A stretch of 25,503 nucleotides of DNA from assembly GCA_012842545.1 (NCBI GenBank), contig DUSQ01000043.1, forward strand, positions 1-25,503. Reading direction: 5' to 3'. The translations under genes were made by a program, and so were the position numbers. The notes under the pieces were generated by a model. It ran no database searches. It saw only the letters and a list, made by a program, of their open reading frames with translations, and had not been told where the DNA came from. This document shows positions 15,076-23,867 of the stretch, in pieces. The stretch is from Coprothermobacter sp. Lineage in GTDB: Bacteria; Coprothermobacterota; Coprothermobacteria; Coprothermobacterales; Coprothermobacteraceae. Position 1 is the stretch's first letter. Every line of letters starts with the position of its first letter.

Positions 15076-16269
15076 TTAGCCTCCCAGGAGTGCAAGGAAA
15101 ACACCAGCTGCAACAGCCGTTCCAACAACTCCAGCTACGTTAGGACCCATGGCGTGCATAAGCACAAAATTCTCAGGATCGTAAGATTGTGCCACCGTCT
15201 GAGAAACACGAGCAGCCATGGGCACAGCTGATACTCCTGCTGAGCCGATGAGCGGATTTACCTTCCCACCTGTGATGTAGTACATGATCTTACCCAGCAG
15301 TAGACCACCGAACGTCGCAAATGCAAAAGCCAGTACGCCCAGGACCACGATCTCAAGAGTTTGCAAAGTCAGGAATGTATCTGCCTTCATGGAAGCTCCC
15401 ACTGCCAAGGCTTGGAAAATCGTAACAATGTTTATGAGCTCGTTTCCAGCAGTTTCAGCTAGTCGCCTTGTTTCACCAGCTTCTTTTAGCAGGTTCCCAA
15501 ACATTATGGCCCCTATGAGTGGTGTCGAAGCGGGTACAAAAATGGAGGTCACAACGGTTATGGCAATGGGGAAAAGTATCCTTTCTACCTTACTTACATT
15601 TCTAAGCTCCTTCATCCTCACTTTCGCCTCTTTTTCTGTTACCATGAGGCGCATTATGGGGGGTTGTATGATAGGGACAAGTGACATATACGTGTAGGCA
15701 GCAACTGCAATGGGACCGAGTAGATGAGGAGCCAGCTTTACTGCCGAGTAAATGGCTGTAGGTCCATCCGCACCTCCTATGATACCAATAGCAGCAGCTT
15801 CTTTGAGATTAAACCCAAGCAAGACTGAGATTATCAGAGCGGCGTATACACCAAACTGAGCAGCGGCACCCATCAGGAAGGAAGAAGGCTGTGCGATTAA
15901 GGGGCCGAAATCTGTCATGGCACCTATACCGATGAAAATGAGTATGGGGTAAATCTCGTTCTTCACGCCGAAATAGAGGATATCTCCTAGCAATGGCAAA
16001 TGCGGGCTGACAATTTGATTCAGCTCACCGACCTGCTTTACGTAATCCAGCGACAAGAAATAACCACCAGCCACGGGTAAATTAGAAAGCAGAGCACCAA
16101 AACCGATTGGTACCAAAAGCAATGGTTCGATTTTCTTAAAAACTCCCAAATAAAGAAGTACCAGTGCTACAACCACCATGATCCAATCTTTCCACTGAGC
16201 CGCACCAGCAGCTGCAATACTGGTACTCTGCCAAAGCGTCTGAAACAAATTAGATATTGTTAGCTCCAT
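15076..16269 (-). CDS. Na+-translocating methylmalonyl-CoA decarboxylase, beta subunit
   Basis: The membrane subunit that decarboxylates carboxybiotin and pumps Na+ (MmdB/OadB/GcdB family). It has many hydrophobic segments, and the Na+-site motifs GAMTDFGP, GGADGPTAI (Asp near residue 168), QPPIMRLMVTEKE and MHAMGPNVAGVVGTA are intact. ATG 16269 (397 residues) is chosen because AGGTG precedes it by six bases; a GTG at 16278 directly after the previous stop would add three residues. The family alone does not separate oxaloacetate, methylmalonyl-CoA or glutaconyl-CoA pumps. The adjacent CoA carboxyltransferase, epimerase and mutase point to methylmalonyl-CoA. Confidence 0.94.
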   Translation of the reverse strand: MELTISNLFQTLWQSTSIAAAGAAQWKDWIMVVVALVLLYLGVFKKIEPLLLVPIGFGALLSNLPVAGGYFLSLDYVKQVGELNQIVSPHLPLLGDILYFGVKNEIYPILIFIGIGAMTDFGPLIAQPSSFLMGAAAQFGVYAALIISVLLGFNLKEAAAIGIIGGADGPTAIYSAVKLAPHLLGPIAVAAYTYMSLVPIIQPPIMRLMVTEKEAKVRMKELRNVSKVERILFPIAITVVTSIFVPASTPLIGAIMFGNLLKEAGETRRLAETAGNELINIVTIFQALAVGASMKADTFLTLQTLEIVVLGVLAFAFATFGGLLLGKIMYYITGGKVNPLIGSAGVSAVPMAARVSQTVAQSYDPENFVLMHAMGPNVAGVVGTAVAAGVFLALLGG

Positions 16270-16278
16270 ATGCCGCAC

Positions 16279-16722
16279 CTACTTAAGTACTACCAAAGGA
16301 TCATGTGTGTTTACCGTCTGGTTTGGTGAGACCAGTACACTGTCCACGACTCCGTCAACGGGTGCCAGAATTTCATTCTCCATTTTCATAGCTTCCAAGA
16401 TTAGCAGCAAATCACCACGTTTTACCTGATTACCCGCTGACACGTTAATCCTCAAAATCTTACCTGGTAACGGGGCTTCTACCACCGTTCCGCCTGCCTT
16501 AGCTGCTGCGGCTGGTTTTTGTGGTGCACTGGGAGCTACTGGTGCTGGGGCTGGCGCTGGCGCCTGTTCAACCCTTTGAGGGCCTGCTGGCTCCTTAGTT
16601 TGTGCCTGCGAGGTAGCGGTTCTCGTAATACTTTTTATGAAAATCTCTTCGCTGTCCGATTCGATCTCTACATTGTATTCTTTTCCATTAACCCTAACAA
16701 CATATTGAAACACCTTGCCCAT
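16279..16722 (-). CDS. biotin carrier subunit of methylmalonyl-CoA decarboxylase
   Basis: A 147-residue biotinyl protein that carries CO2 from the carboxyltransferase to the membrane pump. An N-terminal region (VVRVNGKEYNVEIE) is followed by a flexible Ala/Pro-rich linker (about 52-77) and a biotinyl domain with EAMKMEN; the biotin-accepting lysine is near residue 113. ATG 16722 is chosen because AGGAGGGG lies just upstream, inside the end of the preceding gene. The longer frame to 16764 only reads that gene out of frame. It lies in order alpha-gamma-carrier-beta with its partner subunits. Confidence 0.96.
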   Translation of the reverse strand: MGKVFQYVVRVNGKEYNVEIESDSEEIFIKSITRTATSQAQTKEPAGPQRVEQAPAPAPAPVAPSAPQKPAAAAKAGGTVVEAPLPGKILRINVSAGNQVKRGDLLLILEAMKMENEILAPVDGVVDSVLVSPNQTVNTHDPLVVLK

Positions 16723-16723
16723 A

Positions 16724-17053
16724 TCACAGTCCCCTCCTAACATCTGTGCGGTGTACAACACCATAATTCACCTTTGACATTCTTAACATGTGATAATGCA
16801 AAGCGGCCGCAATAGCCGCTACCACCTCTGGCTCTATTTCTTCCGAAGTTTCGGCCTCTGGCTTGATTAAGCTTTTTGCCGCTTCCTGCTCTAGCTTCAC
16901 TTCCTGGGGAGGTGCCATAGCGGGCATTTCCCTCTTTTCTTTGCCAAACGACTTAAGTAGAGAAGTCACTAATGCATTAACAATCAGGACAAGGAAGACA
17001 ACAGCCAGTCCCACGACAGTGAGAATTAAAGAATCAAGAAAACTTGCCATCAT
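16724..17053 (-). CDS. decarboxylase gamma/delta subunit (OadG/MmdD-like)
   Basis: A 109-residue small membrane anchor that holds the alpha subunit and carrier on the beta pump. A single membrane helix covers about residues 8-33, then a charged Pro/Glu-rich linker, then a conserved VVAAIAAALHYH segment and a basic tail. These features match OadG/MmdD-type subunits, although sequence conservation in this family is low. The stop is one base before the carrier ATG, so the two are coupled. Its start follows the alpha-subunit stop by about a dozen bases. Confidence 0.85.
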   Translation of the reverse strand: MMASFLDSLILTVVGLAVVFLVLIVNALVTSLLKSFGKEKREMPAMAPPQEVKLEQEAAKSLIKPEAETSEEIEPEVVAAIAAALHYHMLRMSKVNYGVVHRTDVRRGL

Positions 17054-17065
17054 CTTTCATCGCCC

Positions 17066-18610
17066 CTACAATGGAATGTTCCCATGCTTAACACCCACGG
17101 AATCTTTCTTGGAAAACGTAAGTTCGAGACCGTTATAGAGAGCCAGACGCACAAATTGCGGCTCGATAACATCATCCACATAAAGCCTGGATGCAGCTAC
17201 AAAAGGATTTGAAAACTGCTGACGGTACTCGTTTATCTTTTCTGCTCTCACTTGGTCAGGATTCTCTGCACTTTCTATTTCCTTTCTAAAGACGATGTTA
17301 GCTGCTCCTTCGGCCTCCATGACAGCAACCTGAGCCGAAGGCAATGCGAAAACTATGTCGGCGCCAAGATGCTTAGACCCCATGGCAATGTAGGCTCCAC
17401 CGAACGCTTTCCTCACAATAAGTGTGATTTTTGGAACCTGCGCTTCAGAATAGGCATAAAGCAGTTTTGCTCCATGACGAATTATGCCACCGTATTCCTG
17501 TTGAGTCCCTGGCATGTAGCCGGGCGTGTCCACGAGGGTCACAATGGGGATGTTAAATACATTACAAGTCCTAACAAACCTAGCTGCTTTATCAGAAGAA
17601 TCAATACCTAATACACCAGCCATATATGAAGATTGGTTTGCCACAATGCCGATGACGTGGCCACCCAACCGTGCAAATCCGGTTACCATACTTTGAGCAA
17701 ATTCTGGCTGCACCTCCAAAAACTCTCCATCATCCACAATAGCTCTTATGACTTGTTTTATGTCAAAGGCTTTGTTAGGTTCAGCGGGTATGATGTCCAT
17801 AAGTTCTGGAACTAACCGAGTGGGATCATCATTGGGCTCCACAAAAAGCGGTTTTTCATAAGCGCTGTTTGGCAAATAAGAAAGTAATTTCCGTGTCAGA
17901 TCAATGGCTTCTTCATCAGTGTCTGCAACAAAATGTATATTCCCTGATTTCTGAGCATGAACCAGAGGGCCACCCAGTTGTTCATTGGTAACCTGCTCTC
18001 CAGTTACAGTTTCCACTACCTTTGGCCCTGTTATGAACATGTATGCATTGGAGGTCATTAAGACAAAATCCATGAGTGCAGGCGAATAAACCGCACCACC
18101 AGCACAAGGACCAAATACTATGGCTATCTGAGGAACCACACCTGATGCTTTTACGTTCCTGTAGAAGATATCACCATAGCCCTTTAGAGCGTCAACGCCT
18201 TCTTGAATGCGAGCACCACCTGAATCGTTCATTATGATCACAGGGGCCTTGTACTGCAAAGCCATATCCTGTATCCTGGCTATCTTAGCCGCGTGCATCT
18301 CACCCACAGACCCGCCTAACACCGAGAAATCCTGAGAAGCAACGAACACTAAACGACCATCAATGGTTCCGAATCCTGTAACCACACCATCTGCAGGTGC
18401 TTTTGTTTTATCCATCCCCAATGCAGTTGCTCTGTGTTCCACAAAAGCGCCGATCTCCACAAAACTGTTCGGATCGAGTAAATACTCAATACGTTCTCGG
18501 GCGGTCAGTTTGCCAGCATCTTTGATTTTCTTAATACGTTCCTTACCGCCCCCTTCAAAGATCTTCTCTTTTCGCTGCCTGTACTGCTCCAATAGTTCTT
18601 CCCAGTCCAT
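17066..18610 (-). CDS. methylmalonyl-CoA decarboxylase alpha subunit (carboxyltransferase)
   Basis: A 514-residue acyl-CoA carboxyltransferase of the MmdA/PccB family. It transfers the carboxyl group of (S)-methylmalonyl-CoA to biotin, releasing propionyl-CoA. Conserved parts include KLTARERIEYLLDP, the acyl-CoA site NDSGGARIQEGVDALKGYG, the oxyanion glycines GPCAGGAVYSPAL, DTPGYMPGTQQEYGG and KAFGGAYIAMGSK. AAGGAG lies eight bases before the ATG. With no biotin carboxylase gene in the window and an OadB pump alongside, decarboxylation coupled to Na+ export is more likely than ATP-driven carboxylation. Confidence 0.95.
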   Translation of the reverse strand: MDWEELLEQYRQRKEKIFEGGGKERIKKIKDAGKLTARERIEYLLDPNSFVEIGAFVEHRATALGMDKTKAPADGVVTGFGTIDGRLVFVASQDFSVLGGSVGEMHAAKIARIQDMALQYKAPVIIMNDSGGARIQEGVDALKGYGDIFYRNVKASGVVPQIAIVFGPCAGGAVYSPALMDFVLMTSNAYMFITGPKVVETVTGEQVTNEQLGGPLVHAQKSGNIHFVADTDEEAIDLTRKLLSYLPNSAYEKPLFVEPNDDPTRLVPELMDIIPAEPNKAFDIKQVIRAIVDDGEFLEVQPEFAQSMVTGFARLGGHVIGIVANQSSYMAGVLGIDSSDKAARFVRTCNVFNIPIVTLVDTPGYMPGTQQEYGGIIRHGAKLLYAYSEAQVPKITLIVRKAFGGAYIAMGSKHLGADIVFALPSAQVAVMEAEGAANIVFRKEIESAENPDQVRAEKINEYRQQFSNPFVAASRLYVDDVIEPQFVRLALYNGLELTFSKKDSVGVKHGNIPL

Positions 18611-18613
18611 GTT

Positions 18614-19018
18614 TTACTCTCCTTCTACCAGTTCCACTAAGACTTTACCAGTGCTTTTCGGGTGTATGAAAGCGATTCTTGTCCCCTCAACTCCTTCACG
18701 AGGACTTTCGTCGATCATACGCACACCTTTTTCTTTGAGCTCTTGAATAGCTTCTTGAACACTGTCAACAGCAAAAGCCAGATGGTGCAAGCCCTGCCCC
18801 CGATCAGCTAAGAATTTAGCTATAGTACTGTCTTCAGAAGTTGGCACCAAGAACTCTATCTTTGTCTGCCCCACCCTGTAAATGTAGGTTTTCACTTTCT
18901 GCGAGGGCACCTCTTCTATGACATCTGGTTCCCTGCCAAATAGCAGTCTTCCCACTTGCAGTGATTCTTCTTCGGAAGGCATGGCTATGCCAACGTGTTC
19001 TACGTGTTCAATATTCAT
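18614..19018 (-). CDS. mce: methylmalonyl-CoA epimerase
   Basis: A 134-residue VOC-fold enzyme that interconverts (R)- and (S)-methylmalonyl-CoA, linking the mutase to the decarboxylase. Metal-binding positions fit the family: His in HVEHVGIAM, His in GQGLHHLAF and the Glu in VLVELVE. The ATG overlaps the end of meaB by eleven bases, with GGGAGGTG upstream. Gene position between meaB and the carboxyltransferase supports the call. Confidence 0.95.
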   Translation of the reverse strand: MNIEHVEHVGIAMPSEEESLQVGRLLFGREPDVIEEVPSQKVKTYIYRVGQTKIEFLVPTSEDSTIAKFLADRGQGLHHLAFAVDSVQEAIQELKEKGVRMIDESPREGVEGTRIAFIHPKSTGKVLVELVEGE

Positions 19019-19922
19019 TTAAGCACCTCCCTATGCTATCTACAAAGGTCTTTGCAGCAATATAAGGAACTTCTCCTTCACTGTAACATTGATCCAGAAT
19101 GGGTTCCAGCATCTGCATCATCCATGAGTGGTACAATGCCCTATTACGCTGTTTCCTTATTTGTTCCAGCTCGTGAGATTCTTGCTTTCTGCCGTAACAA
19201 TCATTAATTTCGAAAAGAAGAACATCAATGTTGCGACGCTCAATAGCTGACACAGGGACCACTTTTGGTGGTTCATCAAGCAGCCTGGCATAAGCTTCCA
19301 GAGCTGCCAGACTAACGTTGGCACTGGGCATGTCCATTTTGTTCATGACCAATATGTCAGCAATTTCCATAATGCCACCTTTCAAAAACTGAATTTCATC
19401 GCCCAGTCCAGGTGAAAGCACCAGCACCACAACATCCGCAAAATGAGTTATATCCACTTCACTTTGTCCAATGCCAACAGTTTCTAAGAATATGTAGTCA
19501 AAACCTGCTACTTCTAAGATCTTCACAGACTCCATCAAGAGTGGACTTAACCCCCCAAGAGAGCCTTTATTGGCAAAACTTCTAAAAAACAAATTTTCAT
19601 TTGGGAAAAGATGTTGAAGCCGTATTCTGTCTCCCAGTAAAGCACCACCAGATTTAGGGGATGTGGGGTCCACAGCCATGATACCGATTCTCTTACCTAG
19701 TTTTAGCAAAGACTCTGCTAGAACCCCAACAAGACTGCTTTTCCCAGCTCCTCCAAACCCGGTTAAACCAATTAAGGGAACGGGTGTGGTGTCCTCCTCA
19801 TAAAGTAATTTGAGAAACTCGGACATGTTCTCGTCATTCTTCTCAATTAGGGTAATAGCTCTCGCTATGTCAGCCTGAGAGCCATTCCTTAGCGCCCTTA
19901 TCAGGGATTGGTTTGTTCCCAT
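19008..19922 (-). CDS. meaB: methylmalonyl-CoA mutase-associated GTPase MeaB
   Basis: A 304-residue G3E-type P-loop GTPase (MeaB/ArgK family) that guards and reloads the B12 cofactor of methylmalonyl-CoA mutase. The P-loop GFGGAGKSS is at about residues 55-63. AVDPTSPKSGGALLGDRIR, the ETVGIGQSEVD switch region and the NKMD guanine-specificity motif follow. The start overlaps the small mutase subunit by 22 bases, with GGAAG upstream. Position next to both mutase subunits fits its role. Confidence 0.96.
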   Translation of the reverse strand: MGTNQSLIRALRNGSQADIARAITLIEKNDENMSEFLKLLYEEDTTPVPLIGLTGFGGAGKSSLVGVLAESLLKLGKRIGIMAVDPTSPKSGGALLGDRIRLQHLFPNENLFFRSFANKGSLGGLSPLLMESVKILEVAGFDYIFLETVGIGQSEVDITHFADVVVLVLSPGLGDEIQFLKGGIMEIADILVMNKMDMPSANVSLAALEAYARLLDEPPKVVPVSAIERRNIDVLLFEINDCYGRKQESHELEQIRKQRNRALYHSWMMQMLEPILDQCYSEGEVPYIAAKTFVDSIGRCLNEY

Positions 19923-20293
19923 TGTTTTATGGCTTCCACTATGGTCTGCGGAGGCGTTCCGGGCCCGAAGACGACGTCCAAACCTTTTTTCAAAAGCTCT
20001 TCCTGATCCTCAGGTGGTATGACACCTGTTCCTATGATGAAAGGGTTCAAACCAAGTTCACGTATTCTCTTAGCCGTTTCAGGGAAAAGTTCCAAATGAG
20101 CTCCACTTAGATTGTTCAGAACAACCACATCAGCAGATTCTTGAAGAACAGTTTGAGCAATTTGACTGGGCGTTTGTCTAATCCCCGTATAGACTACATC
20201 GTAACCGTTATCTTTCAATACCCTGGCAATAACTTTCGCTTGCCTATCATGACCGTCCAAGCCAGGTTTAGCCACAACAATTTTCCTTCCCAT
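19901..20293 (-). CDS. methylmalonyl-CoA mutase small subunit, B12-binding
   Basis: A 130-residue stand-alone cobalamin-binding domain, the C-terminal part of the mutase as a separate protein, as in archaea and some anaerobic bacteria. The N-terminal VAKPGLDGHDR carries the cobalt-ligand histidine (H15), and the overall fold signature through VFGPGTPP is clear. All three classical motifs are altered: DxHxxG ends in Gln (Q18), SxL reads N-N-L (60-62), and the GG pair reads T-G (89-90). The DNA is unambiguous in these places and the frame is intact. The start is 21 bases after the large subunit stop, with a G-rich ribosome binding site. Confidence 0.93.
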   Translation of the reverse strand: MGRKIVVAKPGLDGHDRQAKVIARVLKDNGYDVVYTGIRQTPSQIAQTVLQESADVVVLNNLSGAHLELFPETAKRIRELGLNPFIIGTGVIPPEDQEELLKKGLDVVFGPGTPPQTIVEAIKQWEQTNP

Positions 20294-20314
20294 GATCTAA
20301 CTGCACCCCCCTTT

Positions 20315-21973
20315 TTAGAAAACCACAGGCGGTCTGTATTCGCCAAATACGTCCCTAAGAGTATCCATTATTTCTCCTAAGGTACACCTATTTCTTACAG
20401 CATCAATTATGAGCGGCATTAAATTCACATCTTCTGTCATGGCTGCTTTCCTGAGCTCCTCGAGAGATTCTTCGACCTTCACATTATCGCGTTTGCTCTT
20501 AACCTCATTAATAGATTCGATCTGCTCTTCTCGAATCTTTGGATCCACTCTTAGAACTCTGAAGCTTTGATCTTCCTCCGGATCAGCAAATTTATTAACA
20601 CCAACTATGACTTTCTCCCCATTAGCTACTCCCTTGTAGTACTTGTACGCACTTTCAGCAATGCGCTTTTGCATGTAGCCAGACTCAATAGCTGCGACAG
20701 CTCCACCCATGTCATCAATGGCTTTCAGTTCCCTTGCAATATTCTCTTCAAGTTCATTGGTCAGTCGCTCAATAACATAGCTTCCACCAAGAGGGTCAAC
20801 CGTATCTGCCACGCCAGACTCATAGGCAAGTATTTGCTGGGTCCTTAGAGCCACCTTAACAGCCTCTTCAGTGGGTAAGGACAGAGCTTCATCGTAGGAA
20901 TTGGTATGTAAAGACTGCGTACCACCAAGAACCGCTGCCAAAGCCTGCAGTGTCACGCGAATAATATTGTTTAGAGGCTGTTGCGCGGTCAAAGTTGAAC
21001 CAGCCGTTTGTGTATGGAAACGAAGCATCATCGCACGTTCTTTTGTTGCCCCATACTGTTCTCTCATGATCTTTGCCCACAAGCGGCGAGCAGCCCTGAA
21101 TTTAGCAACTTCTTCCAAAAGATTATTGTGTGCCGCAAAGAAGAAAGAAAGCTGTCCAGCAAAATCGTCCACTGAAATGTTTCTCTTAAGCACTGCATCG
21201 ACGTAAGCCTTCGCGTTGGCAAAGGTGAAAGCAATCTCTTCAACGGCGTTAGCTCCAGCCTCCCGTATGTGGTATCCACTTATGGAGATAGGATTCCATT
21301 TTGGCATTTCTTGTGCACAGAATTCAATAGTGTCAGCGATAAGCCTTAAAGAAGGTTTCGGCGGAAAGATGTACGTACCGCGAGCCACGTATTCCTTAAG
21401 TATGTCGTTTTGAATGGTACCGGAAAGCACCTTTCGGTCTAATCCGTTTTCCTCTGCGACCACAATATACATTGCTAAAAGCACAGCCGCAGGAGCATTT
21501 ATGGTCATACTTGTGGAAACCTTCGACAGGTCAATCTGGTCGAAAAGTATGTGCATGTCTTCCACCGTATCAATGGCAACGCCAACCTTTCCCACTTCGC
21601 CCATCGAAAGTTCATGATCGGAGTCGTAACCAATCTGCGTAGGAAGGTCAAAAGCCACAGACAAACCTGTTTGCCCTTGCTCCAGCAAGTACCTAAATCG
21701 TTCGTTAGTCTCCTTCGCAGTGCCGTAACCAGCATATTGCCTCATGGTCCAGAACCGACCCCTGTACATGTTCGGTTGGACGCCACGTGTGAACGGATAC
21801 ATCCCTGGCCAACCCAAATCCTGTTCGTACTCGAACTGTGAGTTGGTAGGATCGTAGATAGGCTCTAAAACTAGCCCACTGTCCAAAATAAACTCTTTTT
21901 GCCTTTCGGCATGTTTACCGATGTGCTTGGTGTAAAGCTCCATCCATTTTTCTTTTCCTTCCTCCAGTCCCAT
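20315..21973 (-). CDS. methylmalonyl-CoA mutase large (catalytic) subunit
   Basis: The 552-residue TIM-barrel subunit that rearranges succinyl-CoA and (R)-methylmalonyl-CoA. FTRGVQPNMYRGRFWTMRQY, GLSVAFDLPTQIGYDSDH, STSMTINAPAAVLLAMY, GTIQNDILKEYVARGTYIF, SGYHIREAGA (active-site His) and GGTQSLHTNSYDEALSLP all match the MCM family. The Tyr of the NMYRGR segment and the Arg of VARGTY agree with methylmalonyl-CoA and not isobutyryl-CoA as substrate. The B12 domain is a separate gene just downstream. ATG 21973 is chosen because GGAGG sits seven bases upstream; a GTG at 21979 overlaps the ftsH stop and is too close to that site. Its ribosome binding site lies inside the end of ftsH. Confidence 0.96.
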   Translation of the reverse strand: MGLEEGKEKWMELYTKHIGKHAERQKEFILDSGLVLEPIYDPTNSQFEYEQDLGWPGMYPFTRGVQPNMYRGRFWTMRQYAGYGTAKETNERFRYLLEQGQTGLSVAFDLPTQIGYDSDHELSMGEVGKVGVAIDTVEDMHILFDQIDLSKVSTSMTINAPAAVLLAMYIVVAEENGLDRKVLSGTIQNDILKEYVARGTYIFPPKPSLRLIADTIEFCAQEMPKWNPISISGYHIREAGANAVEEIAFTFANAKAYVDAVLKRNISVDDFAGQLSFFFAAHNNLLEEVAKFRAARRLWAKIMREQYGATKERAMMLRFHTQTAGSTLTAQQPLNNIIRVTLQALAAVLGGTQSLHTNSYDEALSLPTEEAVKVALRTQQILAYESGVADTVDPLGGSYVIERLTNELEENIARELKAIDDMGGAVAAIESGYMQKRIAESAYKYYKGVANGEKVIVGVNKFADPEEDQSFRVLRVDPKIREEQIESINEVKSKRDNVKVEESLEELRKAAMTEDVNLMPLIIDAVRNRCTLGEIMDTLRDVFGEYRPPVVF

Positions 21974-21975
21974 AT

Positions 21976-23793
21976 TCACCCCTCCGCTAAAAGTGTCAAA
22001 AACTCATCGGAAGACATGGTTTCAACTTCCATGAGTCTTTCTGCCAAAGCATGGATTTTCTCGTTACGCTCAGAGAGCGTCTTCTTTGCCATTTCATAAG
22101 CCTCTTCCAATATCTCTTTGATTTTTTGGTCGATTAGCTGGGCAGTAGCTTCACTGTAATTCTTATTCCTGGTTATTTCTCGTCCCAAGAAGACTAAGTC
22201 TTGACGCTCTTCTAAAGTTACAGGTCCCAGTTCGCTCATGCCCCACTCAACTACCATGCGGCGCGCTATGTCAGTGGCACGCTGCAAATCATTCTGAGCA
22301 CCCGTTGTCTGAGTATTTAAAAATACCTCCTCGGAGGCTCTGCCACCTAGAAGAACAGCGATCTTCCTAATAAGCTCTTCTCTCGTGTACATGACTTTCT
22401 CTTCACTACTACCGCCGAAAACATAGCCAACAGCCATGCCTCTAGGCACTATGGATATCTTATGTACTTCCTTCGGGTTGTCAAGAATTGTGGTACAAAC
22501 TGCATGTCCTATTTCGTGGTAGGCAGTTATTTTTTTCTCTTCAGCACTCAATACGCGACCTCGCTGCGGACCGAGCATGACCTTCTCAACAGCTTCCTCA
22601 AACTCTTCCATGCCGATTAAGTTTTTGTTTTTCCTAGCTGCCAATAGGGCTGCCTCGTTAACCAAGTTGGCTAAATCTGCTCCACTAAAACCTGGAGTAA
22701 GCTGAGCCAGTCTATCCACATCTACATCCTGTCCTATGGGCTTGCCCCTCATGTGGATTAGTAATATCTGTTTTCTTCCATTTACGTCGGGCATATCCAA
22801 AATGACCTTTCTGTCAAACCTGCCTGGTCTGAGTAAAGCAGGGTCTAGTATGTCTGGACGGTTGGTTGCCGCAAGCACTATGATTCCAGCATAAGGATCG
22901 AAGCCGTCCATTTCAACAAGAAGCTGGTTCAATGTTTGTTCACGTTCGTCATGTCCGCCACCTATGCCGGCTCCTCTTTCTCTTCCCACTGCATCTATCT
23001 CGTCGATAAACACAATGCAAGGTGCAAATTTACGAGCTTGTTCGAACAAATCCCTTACACGAGCAGCACCAACACCCACAAACATTTCCACAAACTCAGA
23101 ACCACTTACGGAGAAAAATGGTACTCCTGCCTCACCAGCAACAGCCTTCGCCATCAAAGTCTTACCAACTCCGGGAGGGCCTACTAAGAGCACTCCCTTA
23201 GGAATCTTTGCACCAATAAGCTGATACTTCTTAGGGTTCTTTAGGAAATCGACGATTTCCAAGAGGTCCTTTTTGGCTTCCTCGGAGCCTGCCACATCCT
23301 TGAAAGTCACAGTTGGTTTGTCCTCCATGTAAAGGCGAGCCTTCGACCGGGTAAATGAGAACACCTGGTTACTCCCAGCAGAGCTTTGTCTAAACATGAA
23401 CATGAGGAAAAAGAGCATAACCAAAATGGGAATCCAGTTTCCAAGAATCGTTATCCATATGCTCGTCTTTTCTTGCTGAACACTAAATGTGACCGGAGTG
23501 GGGCTGCTCTTGGCAGCATCCAAGAGGAGACCTTCTGCAATCAAATCGATGTCGGCAGTGTATACTTTTCCATCTTTCGCTGTTACTTTGACACTTGAAT
23601 TTGAGACTATGATCATGGATTCTATTTCACCTTTTTCGATCATGTCAACAATTTGACTGGTTGTGACTGTTGTGGGAGCAGTGGAAGGAATTAAGCTGCT
23701 TCCGAGAAATAAGGGCCCTATCATGGTTACTATGATTAAAGCCACCACTATGAACACTAACAAACCTAAATCCGGTCTTCTATTGTTCTTCAT
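21976..23793 (-). CDS. ftsH: ATP-dependent zinc metalloprotease FtsH
   Basis: A 605-residue membrane AAA+ protease that degrades misassembled membrane and short-lived cytoplasmic proteins. Membrane helices are at about residues 10-30 and 112-134 with an extracytoplasmic domain between them. The AAA domain has Walker A GPPGVGKT (205-212), Walker B IVFIDEIDAVGR, the pore FVEMFVGVGA and the second region of homology ATNRPDILDPALLRPGRFDR. The zinc protease motif HEIGH is at 426-430. AAGGAG and AGGAAAG precede the ATG. The tilS-hpt-ftsH order is common in Firmicutes; here the stop overlaps the mutase start region. Confidence 0.97.
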   Translation of the reverse strand: MKNNRRPDLGLLVFIVVALIIVTMIGPLFLGSSLIPSTAPTTVTTSQIVDMIEKGEIESMIIVSNSSVKVTAKDGKVYTADIDLIAEGLLLDAAKSSPTPVTFSVQQEKTSIWITILGNWIPILVMLFFLMFMFRQSSAGSNQVFSFTRSKARLYMEDKPTVTFKDVAGSEEAKKDLLEIVDFLKNPKKYQLIGAKIPKGVLLVGPPGVGKTLMAKAVAGEAGVPFFSVSGSEFVEMFVGVGAARVRDLFEQARKFAPCIVFIDEIDAVGRERGAGIGGGHDEREQTLNQLLVEMDGFDPYAGIIVLAATNRPDILDPALLRPGRFDRKVILDMPDVNGRKQILLIHMRGKPIGQDVDVDRLAQLTPGFSGADLANLVNEAALLAARKNKNLIGMEEFEEAVEKVMLGPQRGRVLSAEEKKITAYHEIGHAVCTTILDNPKEVHKISIVPRGMAVGYVFGGSSEEKVMYTREELIRKIAVLLGGRASEEVFLNTQTTGAQNDLQRATDIARRMVVEWGMSELGPVTLEERQDLVFLGREITRNKNYSEATAQLIDQKIKEILEEAYEMAKKTLSERNEKIHALAERLMEVETMSSDEFLTLLAEG

Positions 23794-23867
23794 TCTTTCC
23801 TTTTCAACTCCTTTAACCCCATTTTATCATTATCACTACAGGGTCTAACGAATATACCCAGTCAGAG

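Noticed and set aside
15284..15697. 137-codon plus-strand frame inside the decarboxylase beta gene
   Set aside because: It is antisense to a clearly conserved membrane protein, has a low-complexity product and no ribosome binding site of note.
18363..18746. 127-codon plus-strand frame across the carboxyltransferase and epimerase junction
   Set aside because: Antisense to two conserved genes and rich in Ser/Pro as expected of a shadow frame.
23794..23867. Possible ftsH promoter in the hpt-ftsH gap (TATATT or TAAAAT as -10)
   Set aside because: No -35 with more than chance similarity at a proper distance; transcription from upstream is sufficient.
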